Below are positions 51,429-60,533 of a DNA stretch of 64,000 nucleotides, in pieces. How positions within the stretch are numbered: the stretch's first letter is position 1; each line of letters starts with the position of its first letter. The DNA comes from Streptomyces sp. TSRI0281 (GTDB lineage: Bacteria; Actinomycetota; Actinomycetes; Streptomycetales; Streptomycetaceae). Where the stretch lies: the NCBI RefSeq assembly GCF_001905125.1, contig NZ_LWLE01000023.1, positions 465,398-529,397 of the forward strand, given 5' to 3'. Under the pieces are notes generated by a model, which was not told the DNA's origin, ran no database searches, and saw nothing but the letters and a program-made list of their open reading frames with translations. Position numbers and translations under genes: made by a program.

Positions 51429-52787
51429 TCAGGTGCGCGGGCCCTGTGCAGGCGGGCCGCCGTACGGGGGCTGGCCTTCCGGCGCTCCCGGGGGCGGGCC
51501 GTAGCCCGGGTAGCTCAGCTGACTCTGCTGATACGGCGGTACGGCGGAAGTAGCCGCACTACGGCGGCGAGACCGGACGACCGTGACGGCCACCACGCCA
51601 CCAATGAGAGCGGCCGCCCCGACACCGAGTCCGACCCAGAGCGCCGTGTTACCGGCCTCGTCGTCGGCGGCGGGGGCAGCGGCTGCCGGGGTCTCGTTCG
51701 CCTCCGAGCCGCCCTTGGCTGGCGACGGCTCGGCAGAAGGCTTGGCGGACTCGGCTGCGGCGAGGTCGGGAAGCGGGTAGACATCGGCGGGACCGGGGTC
51801 GCCCGGGGTCTTCAGGGCGATGCGGGGGCGGACGATGCCATAGCCGATGGCGTCGGTGCGCTCATCACCGCTGACCGGCCCACCGGCCGTGTTGAGCATG
51901 ACGCGCAGCACCTGGTTATTGGTCCAGTCGGGATGCTTGGACCAAATCAGGGCGGCGGAGGCAGAGGCAAGGGCACTGGCATCACTGGTGCCGCGAGATT
52001 TACAAATTCCTGTTTCCCCCCCGCATGCGTGGACCATCTCCACTCCAGGAGCAGCAAGGTCCACTTGGGTTCCGTACTGAGATTCCTTAGATCTTTTCAG
52101 ATCTCGATCAATAGCGCTTACTCCAACAACTCCAGGCGTTGCCGAAGGGTATTGCGCAAGATTCCCGGAATTTCCAGTATTTCCTACCGCAGCAAAAATG
52201 AGCGAGCCCTTTTCGAGGGCATACTTCACGGCGTCGGACAGCTCTTGCGATCCGGCCTGATTACCCTGAGAAACGTTGATTACCTTGGCACCACTGTCAG
52301 CCGCGAATCGGATACCAGCAGAAACATCTTCGCTAAAGTTCTTACTCCCCGTAGCACCGTTGACCTTGCCAGCGTCATCTCTCATACGGATAGGGAGAAT
52401 CTTGACCCCAGGAGCCAGTCCGAAGGCGCCGTTGCCTCCATTCGATTTGCCGGTGCCAGCAATCAGGCCAGCCATCGCTGTGCCATGTGTGTCGTAGTCA
52501 TCCCGCTCGTCACCCGGTGACCCAGGAGAAAGATCCTTGCCTTTGAGAACCTGTCCGAGCAGATCGGCGTTTGAAGCATCCACACCGGTATCAATCACCG
52601 CAACGGTCACGTCCGCGCCGGTGCTCACCGCCCACATCTCTTCAGCCTTCATGGCATCCAGATGCCACTGATCCCCTCGCACCGAGTCCGCCGATGCAGG
52701 AGCAGCGCCAACCAGCAGCAGAACCAACGCAGTGGATGCCACAGTCCCTCGCCGAGCAACTACCTTGCGACTACTGCTGGTACGCAT
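51429..52787 (-). CDS. mycP: Type VII mycosin (S8 subtilisin-like membrane protease)
   Basis: The 452-residue protein has a signal peptide (TVASTALVLLLVGAAPASA), an S8 catalytic domain with Asp in AVIDTGVD (about 66), His in DTHGTAMAG (about 101), Asn in AAVGNTGN (about 203) and Ser in GTSDAS (about 268), a Pro/Ala/Glu-rich linker, one C-terminal transmembrane helix (ALWVGLGVGAAALIGGVVAV) and a cytoplasmic basic-Pro tail. Two cysteines (HACGGETGIC) may pair. Mycosins are membrane proteases essential for ESX secretion. No EccC/D/E genes are in the window. The catalytic half (about 51990-52560) is AT-rich for Streptomyces. Confidence 0.92.
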   Translation of the reverse strand: MRTSSSRKVVARRGTVASTALVLLLVGAAPASADSVRGDQWHLDAMKAEEMWAVSTGADVTVAVIDTGVDASNADLLGQVLKGKDLSPGSPGDERDDYDTHGTAMAGLIAGTGKSNGGNGAFGLAPGVKILPIRMRDDAGKVNGATGSKNFSEDVSAGIRFAADSGAKVINVSQGNQAGSQELSDAVKYALEKGSLIFAAVGNTGNSGNLAQYPSATPGVVGVSAIDRDLKRSKESQYGTQVDLAAPGVEMVHACGGETGICKSRGTSDASALASASAALIWSKHPDWTNNQVLRVMLNTAGGPVSGDERTDAIGYGIVRPRIALKTPGDPGPADVYPLPDLAAAESAKPSAEPSPAKGGSEANETPAAAAPAADDEAGNTALWVGLGVGAAALIGGVVAVTVVRSRRRSAATSAVPPYQQSQLSYPGYGPPPGAPEGQPPYGGPPAQGPRT

Positions 52788-52813
52788 TCATTTCCCTTGA
52801 GTGATTTCTTGCC

Positions 52814-54265
52814 TTAGTCGATGACCGGAGGCACGACACGGCGGCCGCCCTGCTGCCAAGTCTCCTCGTCCTCCAGCAGGTAATCCGGCCTGTCGCTGCC
52901 CTCATCACGACGTGACTCACCTGAACGCGGCGTCACCCCGGCGCCGCCTCGACCCATCGGGCCAGAGGCATGGCCACCGTCAGATGAACCACGCACCAAA
53001 CCAGTTCCGCCGGGTGTGAACGGGCGGGCATTGGCGCGACCGGGCTGCTGCGGTCGCCCTCCAACGATTCCACCGGTCTCACCTGCAAGGCGTCGACCGC
53101 CAACAATGCCGCTCTGGTTCGCGCCACCGCCACCCATAGCCGGACCATGCCCCATGGGTGCACGCCCCCCATGGGTGTTCTCATTGCCGATGACATTCCC
53201 GCGGGGAAGTCCGCCCATCGGTCGGCCAGAGGTTTGAGGGACCTGGCGACCGCCTGAAATTCCGTTTGTAGCGGGCGGCCGGGTGGTAAGGCCCGGGCCC
53301 GGGTTTCCCAAACCCGACACGGGCGGACGAACAGAAGGGGAAACCCTGCCCCCACCGCTTGTCGAGGGAGGCATAGCGGGGTTCCTACCGACAGCGGGCG
53401 GCGGTGCTCCCACTACCGGCGGATATCCGCCATCAGGCTTGCCGCCACTCGGCAAGCTGGGCGGAGTCGTCGACGGCACCGTTGGAGTGTCAGGCAGCGT
53501 AGCGACACTGTCGATCTCCATGCCCACCGGCCGTGGCACAGTTGCGTGCGACAAGGGGGATGACGTAGGCACGCCTGGCGGTGTTACTTGGCCGTCTGGC
53601 GACTCAGGGCCATGTGCGTACGTCGTAGCGCTCCCTGTGAAACGTCCGGCGGCTCCGCCCGTACCCGCTCCCCCAACTGCGTAGTTCCCACTCTCACTGT
53701 CCAGATTTCCCTGATTCTCCGGCACAATGATCGCCGGCGGCGGCGGAAACACCGGCTTCTCAAGGCCCTTTATCTGCGATGACGAGAACGCGTACGACTC
53801 CGCCAGCTTCCGCATCTGCGCGGCCGCTTCCTGGCGGTTCGCCTCCTTGTCCGCGATCAGGGTCGCCGCGGCCTCCTGCGCGACCAACGACGCGTCCGGG
53901 TCGTTGCGCGCTTCCTTGGCCGCTGCCAGGTTCGCCGCCGCGCCGGCGTGGGTGCGGGGGATCGCCACCTGTGCCGAGGCGATCGCGTCCGAGGCCCTGG
54001 CCAGCCACTCCGACGCGCCCTCGCTGTACTTGCCCAGGCGCAGCGTCGAGTTGGCCAGGTCCGCGCTCCACGTGCGGAAGGCGTCGGCGCCCTCGCCCTT
54101 CCATTCCACCATCTGCGGGCGGACCTTCAGGTCTTCCGCGATCTTGCGGATCTCCGTAGCCGCGCTCAGCAGTCGGTCGGCCGCCCCCTGAACAGCGCCG
54201 CTGTTCGCCTGGTCCAGCCAGGCCAGCATCTGCTCATGAGACATGTTCTCGAACGACGTTCCCAT
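52814..54265 (-). CDS. WXG100-headed protein with Gly/Pro-rich tail
   Basis: The 483-residue protein has an N-terminal helical pair with a WXG-type turn (VEWKGEGADAFRTW, about residues 53-66), then a further helical region to about 170, and a long disordered Gly/Pro/Ser tail ending in a charged segment (DYLLEDEETWQQGGRRVVPPVID). It resembles PPE/EspI-like or WXG100 secreted proteins of ESX loci. It sits between the mycosin and a smaller helical protein, both on the same strand. Confidence 0.85.
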   Translation of the reverse strand: MGTSFENMSHEQMLAWLDQANSGAVQGAADRLLSAATEIRKIAEDLKVRPQMVEWKGEGADAFRTWSADLANSTLRLGKYSEGASEWLARASDAIASAQVAIPRTHAGAAANLAAAKEARNDPDASLVAQEAAATLIADKEANRQEAAAQMRKLAESYAFSSSQIKGLEKPVFPPPPAIIVPENQGNLDSESGNYAVGGAGTGGAAGRFTGSATTYAHGPESPDGQVTPPGVPTSSPLSHATVPRPVGMEIDSVATLPDTPTVPSTTPPSLPSGGKPDGGYPPVVGAPPPAVGRNPAMPPSTSGGGRVSPSVRPPVSGLGNPGPGLTTRPPATNGISGGRQVPQTSGRPMGGLPRGNVIGNENTHGGRAPMGHGPAMGGGGANQSGIVGGRRLAGETGGIVGGRPQQPGRANARPFTPGGTGLVRGSSDGGHASGPMGRGGAGVTPRSGESRRDEGSDRPDYLLEDEETWQQGGRRVVPPVID

Positions 54266-54312
54266 ATCAAGCCCCCGCTATCCCCGTGTCATGCCATTGA
54301 TCGTCGTTGTCA

Positions 54313-54816
54313 TCAGATGCCGTCACCGGTGGACTCGGTGGACGTGGGCGCCGGTGTCGACTTGCCATCGTGCTTCGACGGGTCGTAGGCCCCGCCGTAG
54401 TGCTGAGTCGCGTCCGCGCTGATCGCCAGCATGCGGCGCCGGATGTCGATGTCTAGGTTCTCGTAGCCGTTGTGGGAGGCGAGTACCGCGATGCCCATGC
54501 CCTCTATGGAGTCCGAGAGGAGCTTCGAGAGGGTCTCCAGCTCGGTGATGACCGTGTTGTACGTCGTGTACAGGCCGGTCGCCTCGGCCCAGCTGGGGTC
54601 GCCGAACTCGCTCCTGCCGACCGGGTCTTCGCCCAGCTTGTTCGGGGCGGCGGGGGACGCCTTGAGGTCCGTCAGCAGCTCGTCGATCCGATCGCGGAAC
54701 TTCGTGAATGACGACAGTTCGGTGACCAGCTCGCCTACCGCGCTGTGCGCGGCCCCGATGATTGGTCCGAACGGCATCGCCGCGAATCCCGCTACGGCAG
54801 CCTCAGTCGGCTCCAC
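54313..54816 (-). CDS. Helical ESX-associated protein, 167 aa
   Basis: The product is mainly helical: FGPIIGAAHSAVGELVTELSSFTKFRDRIDELLTDLKASPAAP, then WAEATGLYTTYNTVITELETLSKLLSDSIEGMG and NLDIDIRRRMLAISADATQHYGG. It resembles a partner of WXG proteins and is the first gene of the ESX-like row, starting at a GTG with GGGGAGGG upstream. Exact family not recognised. Confidence 0.78.
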   Translation of the reverse strand: MEPTEAAVAGFAAMPFGPIIGAAHSAVGELVTELSSFTKFRDRIDELLTDLKASPAAPNKLGEDPVGRSEFGDPSWAEATGLYTTYNTVITELETLSKLLSDSIEGMGIAVLASHNGYENLDIDIRRRMLAISADATQHYGGAYDPSKHDGKSTPAPTSTESTGDGI

Positions 54817-54932
54817 AGCACCCTCCCCGTTTACAGCTGGCTACAGCTTTGGGGATCACTTTAGTCAGCATGACTGACAACTCGCACCCCTGGGTTGCAC
54901 GTGCAACGCGGATCACATCGTCAATTGGCCAT
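54817..54932. promoter_or_regulatory. Upstream region of the ESX-like row
   Basis: Two palindromes lie here: AGTCA-GCA-TGACT (54863-54875) and the perfect 14-mer GTTGCACGTGCAAC (54894-54907). On the minus strand AAAGTGATC (about 54854-54862) echoes the block upstream of modules 1 and 2. These are candidate control sites. Confidence 0.45.
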
Positions 54933-57281
54933 TCAGGACCTGGGTGTTGCCACTGCCGCCTGGGGCCGGACGGGCAGGCGGTTGACGGGGCGGCCGGTTG
55001 CCGAACGGACGGCGGCGGCCACTGCTGCCGGGGAGGTCACGACGGGGACGGCCGAGACCGGCTTGGCGCCGAAGGGGGCCACGACGTCGCGTTCTTCGAT
55101 CAGTTTGACGATGCGAATGTCCGGAGCGTCCAGAGAAGTCGGAAGCGCGTACCCCGTGAGGTCGGGATGGCGGATCAGGCCACGGGCGGTGCGGAGGTTC
55201 TCCGTGAGGGCCGCGCCGATGCCCTGGGTGATGCCCGCCTCGATGCGGATCGCCAGCTGGGCGGGGTTGAGGATCCGGCCCACGTCCTGGGCTACCGCCA
55301 TCTCGACCACCCGGATCGAGCCGAGCTCGATGTCGACGTCCACCACCGCGCGGATCGCGCAGAAGGCGAGGCCGACGAACGCGTCGCCCTGGCCGGAATC
55401 GTCGAGCGGTTCGGTGGGGTGCGGGCGGCACTGGGCGGTGGCCCAGAGTTCCTTGCCGTCCATCGCCTCCGTGACCGTCGTGGACAGGACGCCGTCGTAC
55501 GAGGTGATCTTGCCGTCGGCGATCTGGAGAAGCTCGGTGGACATCCCGAACTTGTGGGCCAGCGGCTGGAGGAGCTGGGTGCGGACCATCTTGGCGGCCC
55601 GTTCCACCGCGCCGCCCGACACCCAGGTGTGGCGGCCGTGCGTCGCCGGGCCGGCCGGGGGCTGGTCGGTGTCGACCGAGGCGACGTGGACCTCTTCGAT
55701 GCCCAGGGTCTCCTGGACGATCTGGCGGGCCAGCGTGGTGAATCCCTGGCCGGTTTCCACCGCCGCGCAGATGACCGTGGCGATGCCGTCGTGCACCCGG
55801 ACCGTGGCCGTGGAGACCTCGTCCGTGCCCTCGGCACCCAGCATGTGGACCATGCCCACCGCGTACCCGACACCGCGGCGTACGGCGCCGGGCTCGCCCG
55901 CGCCCTCAGGGCCGCCGGGGAGCAGCCAGTCGTCCTCCGGGGAGTCCTTGGGCAGAGCAGGAAGGGGGAAGTCCCGTACGGCGCCAAGGAGTTCCGCCAC
56001 GGGGGCCGGGCAGGTCACCGTCTGGCCGGTGGGCAGGATGTCGCCGGTGGACAGGGCGTTGCGCAGGCGCAGTTCCGCCGGGTCCAGGCCCAGCTTGGCG
56101 GCCAGCTTGTCCATCTGGCCCTCGTACGCGGCGCAGACCTGCATCGCGCCCTCGCCGCGCACATGGCCGGAGGGCGGGTTGTTCGTACGGACCGCCCAGC
56201 CCTCGATGAAGGCGTGCGGGACGACGTACGGACCGCAGGCGAAGGCCACGGCGGCGGCCAGGGATTCGGACGAGGAGTCGGCGTACGCACCCGCGTCCAG
56301 CAGGATCTGGGCCTCGACCTTGACCAGCCGGCCCGCCGCGTCCGCGTGGTGGCGGTAGCGCAGCAGCGTCGGGTGGCGGTGGGCGTGGCCGAGGAAGGAC
56401 TCCTCGCGGGTGGCGGCCAGTTTCACCGGGCAGCCGGTGCGCAGGGCGAGCAGGCCGAGCGGGATCTGGAAGCCCGGGTCCTCGCGGTCGCCGGTCGCGC
56501 CGGGGACGCCCGTCACGACGATCTTCACCCGGTCCGCAGCCAGGCCGAAGCAGGCGGCGGCCAGGTCGCGGTCGGTGTGCGGGTCGGTGGACGCCGTGTA
56601 GATCTCCACGCCGCCGTCGGGCCGGGGCACGGCGAGCCCGGCCTCCGCGCCGATCGGGGCCGGGTCCTGGCGGCCGATGCGGTAGAGGCCCTCGACGATG
56701 ACGTCGCCGGTGGCCTCCTCGTCGCCGTAGCGCAGCGGGATGTGCCGGATGAGGTTGCCGTCGGGGTGCAGGGGCTCGGCGGCGAACGCTTTCTCCGGGT
56801 CCGTGACCGGTTCCAGGACCTCGTACTCGACGGCGATGGCCGCAGCCGCCAGACGCGCCGTGTCCGGGTGGTCCGCGGCGACCGCGGCGATCGGCTCACC
56901 GTGGTGGCGTACCAGGTCGGACGCGAACACCGGGCGGTCGACGACCTGACGGCCGTAGGCGCTGTCCCCCGGCACGTCCTCGTGCGTGACGACGGCGCGT
57001 ACCCCCGGCATCTCCGTGGCGGCGGAGGTGTCGACGGACAGGATCCGGGCGTGCGGGTGCGGCGAGCGCAGTATGGCCGCCCACAGCAGGCCCTCGGCCC
57101 ACAGGTCGGCCGCGTACGGGAAGGTGCCCTCGGTCTTGGCGCGGGCATCGGCGGGCGGGAGCGAGGCCCCGAGGCCGATCGCGGGCGTCGCCTCGTCCGG
57201 GCCGGGGCCGCTGCCCGCGACGTCGATCCTGGGCAGGGTGGTGCTGGTCGCGTTGGCCGCGGTGGCTGCGTCGCTGCTCAC
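54933..57281 (-). CDS. Molybdenum hydroxylase large subunit (xanthine dehydrogenase family)
   Basis: The 782-residue protein has the two domains of this family: FPYAADLWAEGLLWAAILRSPHPHARI (aldehyde oxidase/XDH N-terminal domain) and the molybdopterin-binding region (RTNNPPSGHVRGEGAMQ, AVETGQGFTTLARQIVQETLG, DVGRILNPAQLAIRIEAGITQGIGAALTE). In active family members a GVGE-type motif near the C-terminus supplies the catalytic Glu; here the aligned segment reads PFGAKPVSAVPVVTSP. The GTG start (57281) has AAGGAGG upstream. It is the last gene of an FAD-FeS-Mo operon. Substrate unknown. Confidence 0.9.
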   Translation of the reverse strand: MSSDAATAANATSTTLPRIDVAGSGPGPDEATPAIGLGASLPPADARAKTEGTFPYAADLWAEGLLWAAILRSPHPHARILSVDTSAATEMPGVRAVVTHEDVPGDSAYGRQVVDRPVFASDLVRHHGEPIAAVAADHPDTARLAAAAIAVEYEVLEPVTDPEKAFAAEPLHPDGNLIRHIPLRYGDEEATGDVIVEGLYRIGRQDPAPIGAEAGLAVPRPDGGVEIYTASTDPHTDRDLAAACFGLAADRVKIVVTGVPGATGDREDPGFQIPLGLLALRTGCPVKLAATREESFLGHAHRHPTLLRYRHHADAAGRLVKVEAQILLDAGAYADSSSESLAAAVAFACGPYVVPHAFIEGWAVRTNNPPSGHVRGEGAMQVCAAYEGQMDKLAAKLGLDPAELRLRNALSTGDILPTGQTVTCPAPVAELLGAVRDFPLPALPKDSPEDDWLLPGGPEGAGEPGAVRRGVGYAVGMVHMLGAEGTDEVSTATVRVHDGIATVICAAVETGQGFTTLARQIVQETLGIEEVHVASVDTDQPPAGPATHGRHTWVSGGAVERAAKMVRTQLLQPLAHKFGMSTELLQIADGKITSYDGVLSTTVTEAMDGKELWATAQCRPHPTEPLDDSGQGDAFVGLAFCAIRAVVDVDIELGSIRVVEMAVAQDVGRILNPAQLAIRIEAGITQGIGAALTENLRTARGLIRHPDLTGYALPTSLDAPDIRIVKLIEERDVVAPFGAKPVSAVPVVTSPAAVAAAVRSATGRPVNRLPVRPQAAVATPRS

Positions 57282-57375
57282 GCCGCCTCCTTGTCGTTCG
57301 CCCCGCTGCGACGGCAGCGGATGGTGACCTGTGGTGTCGCGCCGTGGTGCTGTGCGGCGGATCCGCGTGCGTGCC

Positions 57376-59202
57376 TCACAGCCCGCCTCCCTGGTGCGGG
57401 TGGGGCTGCTGGACGCTGCCCGCTCCGGGCGCGGCCTGGTGCGGGATGCGCGCTTCGTCCTCGTCGTGCGCGGTGGTGGTCGCGGCCGCCTCGGCGCTCG
57501 CCTCGCGGGTCGCGACGACCTCGGCCACCGCGTCGAGCACGCCCCGGTAGCCGGAACAGCGGCAGAGGTTGCCGCAGAGTGCCTGACGCGTCTCCAGCTC
57601 ACTGGGGGCGTGGTTGCCCTCCAGGAGGTCATGGACGGTCATGGCCATGCCGGGAATGCAGAAGCCGCACTGGACGGCCCCGCAGGTGGCGAGGGCCCGC
57701 TGGACGTCGGACGGCTCGCCGTCGACGGCGAGACCTTCGACCGTACGGACCTCGCTGCCCGCCGCCGTGGCCGCGGGGACCAGGCAGGAGGCGACGAGAC
57801 GGCCGTCGACCTGGACGTTGCAGGCCCCGCATTCGCCCTGGGAGCAGCCGTCCTTGGCACCGGCGAGGCCGAGGCGTTCGCGGAGGACGTAGAGCAGGGA
57901 CTCGCCGATCCACGCGTCGGTCACCGGACGGTCGACGCCGTTGACGTGCAGGAGGTAGGAGGCGGCGGGGTGCTCACTGGGGACGTCGGTGATCGCTTCG
58001 GTGACCGGTTCCGGTTCGGCGGTCTCGGCGGTCTCGTCGGTGAACGCTCCGGTCGTCTCCCCGACCGATTCGGTGACCGTTTCGGTGACCGGTTCGGCAG
58101 TCTCTCCGATGCCCGATTCGGTCGTCTCTTCATTCACCGGCTCGGTGATCGCTTCGGCAGCCTCTTCGGTGACCGGGTCGGCGGTCTCCTCAAGAGGTGC
58201 GTCGCCGGGTACGTCCCCGAGAGCTGTCCGTCCGGCGTACTCGGCGTGGCCCTCGTCGGATTCGGCCGCGGGCGCCGTGCGCTCGGCCTCTGCCGCCGTT
58301 TCCGCCACCTCGGGAGCGGGCTCCGGAGTCGCCCACGGTGCGGGTGCGCCGCCCGGCAGCGTGGCCGGGGGCGCGCTCTCCGCGTACCACTGGGACGCCT
58401 GTGCCGAGGCCATGAACTCGCCCGACTCGTCCGGAAGGTCGCCGTCCGCCACCGGGATCGTCCACTGGCCGGTGTGGCCCACGGCCTCGACGGGCACGGA
58501 ATCCGGCGCACCCGCCTGCTCGGCCACGGGCTCGCCCGTGACCTCGCTGAAGTTCCACTGGGCCGTCGAGTGCGACGTCTCCTGATACGGCGACATGTAC
58601 GGGCGCGACAGGTCCTGCTGATCCGAGTGCCGATCCGACAGGTCCTGCCGGCTCCGCACCTCGTGCTGGGGGTGCATGTCCTGCTGAGCGCGCATGTCCT
58701 GCTGAGCGCGCATGTCGTGCTGCGCCTGCATGTCCTGCTGGGCGTGCAGACCCTGCTGCGCCTGCATGTCCTGTTGGCCGCGCTCGTTTCGCTGACCGGG
58801 CAGGTTGTACTGCGGGGTGTACGCGCTCCGCTGACCCGGCAGGTCGTGCTGCTGGGCGTGCGCGTTCTGCTGGTTCGGGTCCGGCCAGTGCACCGCCCCG
58901 GGGGTCTCGTTCCGCGCCCGCGCCTCGGCCTGGGCCTGCTGGGTCTGTGTCTGCACGACCCAGCTGCCCGTCGCCGCCGGGTCCAGGCCCGCCGCCGGGG
59001 TCAGCGGCAGGATCATCGGCGGTACGTACCCGTGGCCGGGAGCGGCCAGCGGCGCGTTGGCCAGGTCCTCCGGCGGCAGGTGGACGAACGCGGTGGCGTC
59101 GGCGTCGTACTCACCGGTCTGCGGCGTCGGCTGCCAGGCTCCGTACCTGGGATCGGGCCCCTCGGGGTGGCCCTGGTGTTCGGGATGTTCCTCGTTGCTC
59201 AC
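57376..59202 (-). CDS. 2Fe-2S subunit of molybdenum hydroxylase with long N-terminal extension
   Basis: The C-terminal 180 residues are a normal XDH-type iron-sulfur subunit: GCSQGECGACNVQVDGRLVASC for the plant-type cluster and CGAVQCGFCIPGM with LCGNLCRCSGYRG for the second cluster. Before it lies an extension of about 420 residues, rich in Gln, Glu, Thr and Pro, with a 6-residue repeat (DMRAQQ, residues about 145-185; 18-bp units at 58660-58780) and then an acidic Glu/Thr-rich section (EETADPVTEEAAEAITEPVNEET). The GTG start overlaps the FAD-subunit stop. The usual subunit has about 160 residues. Confidence 0.9.
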   Translation of the reverse strand: MSNEEHPEHQGHPEGPDPRYGAWQPTPQTGEYDADATAFVHLPPEDLANAPLAAPGHGYVPPMILPLTPAAGLDPAATGSWVVQTQTQQAQAEARARNETPGAVHWPDPNQQNAHAQQHDLPGQRSAYTPQYNLPGQRNERGQQDMQAQQGLHAQQDMQAQHDMRAQQDMRAQQDMHPQHEVRSRQDLSDRHSDQQDLSRPYMSPYQETSHSTAQWNFSEVTGEPVAEQAGAPDSVPVEAVGHTGQWTIPVADGDLPDESGEFMASAQASQWYAESAPPATLPGGAPAPWATPEPAPEVAETAAEAERTAPAAESDEGHAEYAGRTALGDVPGDAPLEETADPVTEEAAEAITEPVNEETTESGIGETAEPVTETVTESVGETTGAFTDETAETAEPEPVTEAITDVPSEHPAASYLLHVNGVDRPVTDAWIGESLLYVLRERLGLAGAKDGCSQGECGACNVQVDGRLVASCLVPAATAAGSEVRTVEGLAVDGEPSDVQRALATCGAVQCGFCIPGMAMTVHDLLEGNHAPSELETRQALCGNLCRCSGYRGVLDAVAEVVATREASAEAAATTTAHDEDEARIPHQAAPGAGSVQQPHPHQGGGL

Positions 59203-60095
59203 GACAGTGCCCTCCCCAGCGCGCGTCGGGCCAGCGCGGCAACGGTACGCCGCAGGTGCAGTACGGCCGGGGACAGCGGTGGCGCCTCTCCCCCGTCGGC
59301 CGGTGGTTCCTGGTCCGGGATGCAGGCCGCGGCGACGTACTCGCCGAAGGCGGCCAGCGCGTCGGGGGCCAGTCCGCGTTCGCCGTCCCAGTCGATCAGC
59401 GAGGCGATCCAGCGCTCGGCCTCCAGCGGCCGCAGCGGCATCGGCGCGATGGCGCCGACCGCGCAGCGCACGCCGCGCCGGGCCGGGTCCAGGACGATGG
59501 CGACGGAGGCCGTGGCGCGGCCCGGCCCGGTGCGGCCGGTCGCCTTCAGGAACACCTGGGGGGCGTGCAGCAGCGGTACGCGGACGAAGCCGATCAGCTC
59601 GGCGGGCTGGAGCATCTCCCGGCCGGCCAGCAGGTGCGACACCGGGATCTCGCGGCGGGCGCCGCCGGGACCCGCGATGACGAGTTCGGCCTCCAGGGCG
59701 GCCAGCACCGGCAGGGCGTCACCGGTCGGCGCGGAGGTGGCGATGTTGCCGCCGAGCGTCCCGGCGTTACGGATCTGGGGCGGGCCCGCGGCGCGCGCGG
59801 AGGCGGCGAGCGCGGGGATGAGGGCGGCGAAGTCGGGCCGCCCCATGCGTGCGTGGGTGAGTCCGGCGCCGAGCAGCGCGTGACCGTCCTGGTAGTGCCA
59901 GCCGCGCAGCTCGCTGATCCGGCCGAGGCCGACCAGTCCGGAGGGGCGCAGCAGCCCCTTGTTGACGGCCGCCATGAGGTCCGTGCCACCGGCCACGGGG
60001 ACGGCGGCAGGCATGGCGCCGAGTGCCGCCACGGCCTCGTCTAGCGAGGCCGGCAGCGTCACCGACTGCATCGCCTGCGGTGCGTGCGTGGTCAA
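59199..60095 (-). CDS. FAD subunit of molybdenum hydroxylase
   Basis: The 298-residue protein is an XDH-type FAD-binding subunit: VAGGTDLMAAVNKGLLRP (about residues 33-50), PPQIRNAGTLGGNIATSAPTGDALPVLAALEAEL (FAD-binding block, about 104-137) and a CO-dehydrogenase flavoprotein C-terminal domain. TTG at 60095 is taken as start because GGAAGGGG precedes it. It heads the three-subunit operon and would pass electrons from the iron-sulfur subunit to an acceptor. Confidence 0.88.
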   Translation of the reverse strand: MTTHAPQAMQSVTLPASLDEAVAALGAMPAAVPVAGGTDLMAAVNKGLLRPSGLVGLGRISELRGWHYQDGHALLGAGLTHARMGRPDFAALIPALAASARAAGPPQIRNAGTLGGNIATSAPTGDALPVLAALEAELVIAGPGGARREIPVSHLLAGREMLQPAELIGFVRVPLLHAPQVFLKATGRTGPGRATASVAIVLDPARRGVRCAVGAIAPMPLRPLEAERWIASLIDWDGERGLAPDALAAFGEYVAAACIPDQEPPADGGEAPPLSPAVLHLRRTVAALARRALGRALS

Positions 60096-60533
60096 CCCAG
60101 CTGCCCCTTCCCGGTGTCCCGGCAGTCCCGCCTGTTCCGCCGTACGGTACGTGCTCACAGCCCGGACGTGGCAACTCTGGCACATCTTCCGACCGGACCG
60201 ACGCGAGGGTCCACGAAGGACGCATCCGTCCCTGACCAGAGGGTAAATCCGCTTTCGCACGTCTTCGGCGCAGAGTGTGAATTGCCACTCTTCGGCGAGG
60301 CTTGTACGACTTATTCGGTTCGTTCCGCACGTCGCGCACGTCGCGCACGCCTCGCGCCCGCGCGAATTCCCGTCTTCCGCGCGCCTTGCGCACACCTTCC
60401 GCACGCCGGCACCGCACCCCCGCACCGCACCCCCGTCCCGCACCCCCGCGCCTTCCGCACCCTCCGCGCCCGAGCGGGTCTTCGCGCGGGCGCGGAGGCG
60501 GAGCAGTGGCCGGAACTCGCCCGGCGCGGCGGC
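60096..60533. promoter_or_regulatory. Upstream region of the molybdenum hydroxylase operon
   Basis: No gene is supported here. An 8-bp palindrome CCGTACGG lies at 60140-60147, 45 bases above the FAD-subunit start. The half next to the GH20 stop (about 60330-60480) is C-rich with short imperfect repeats of the type CGCACCCCCGCACCGC. Confidence 0.35.

Noticed and set aside
39440..54816. Prophage or integrative conjugative element
   Set aside because: No integrase, replication, capsid or conjugation gene is present and no duplicated tRNA end was seen in the window.
54762..59883. Very long plus-strand frames (1060 and 850 codons)
   Set aside because: Both are antisense to the molybdenum hydroxylase genes and have Arg/Gly/Val-rich composition with no domain.
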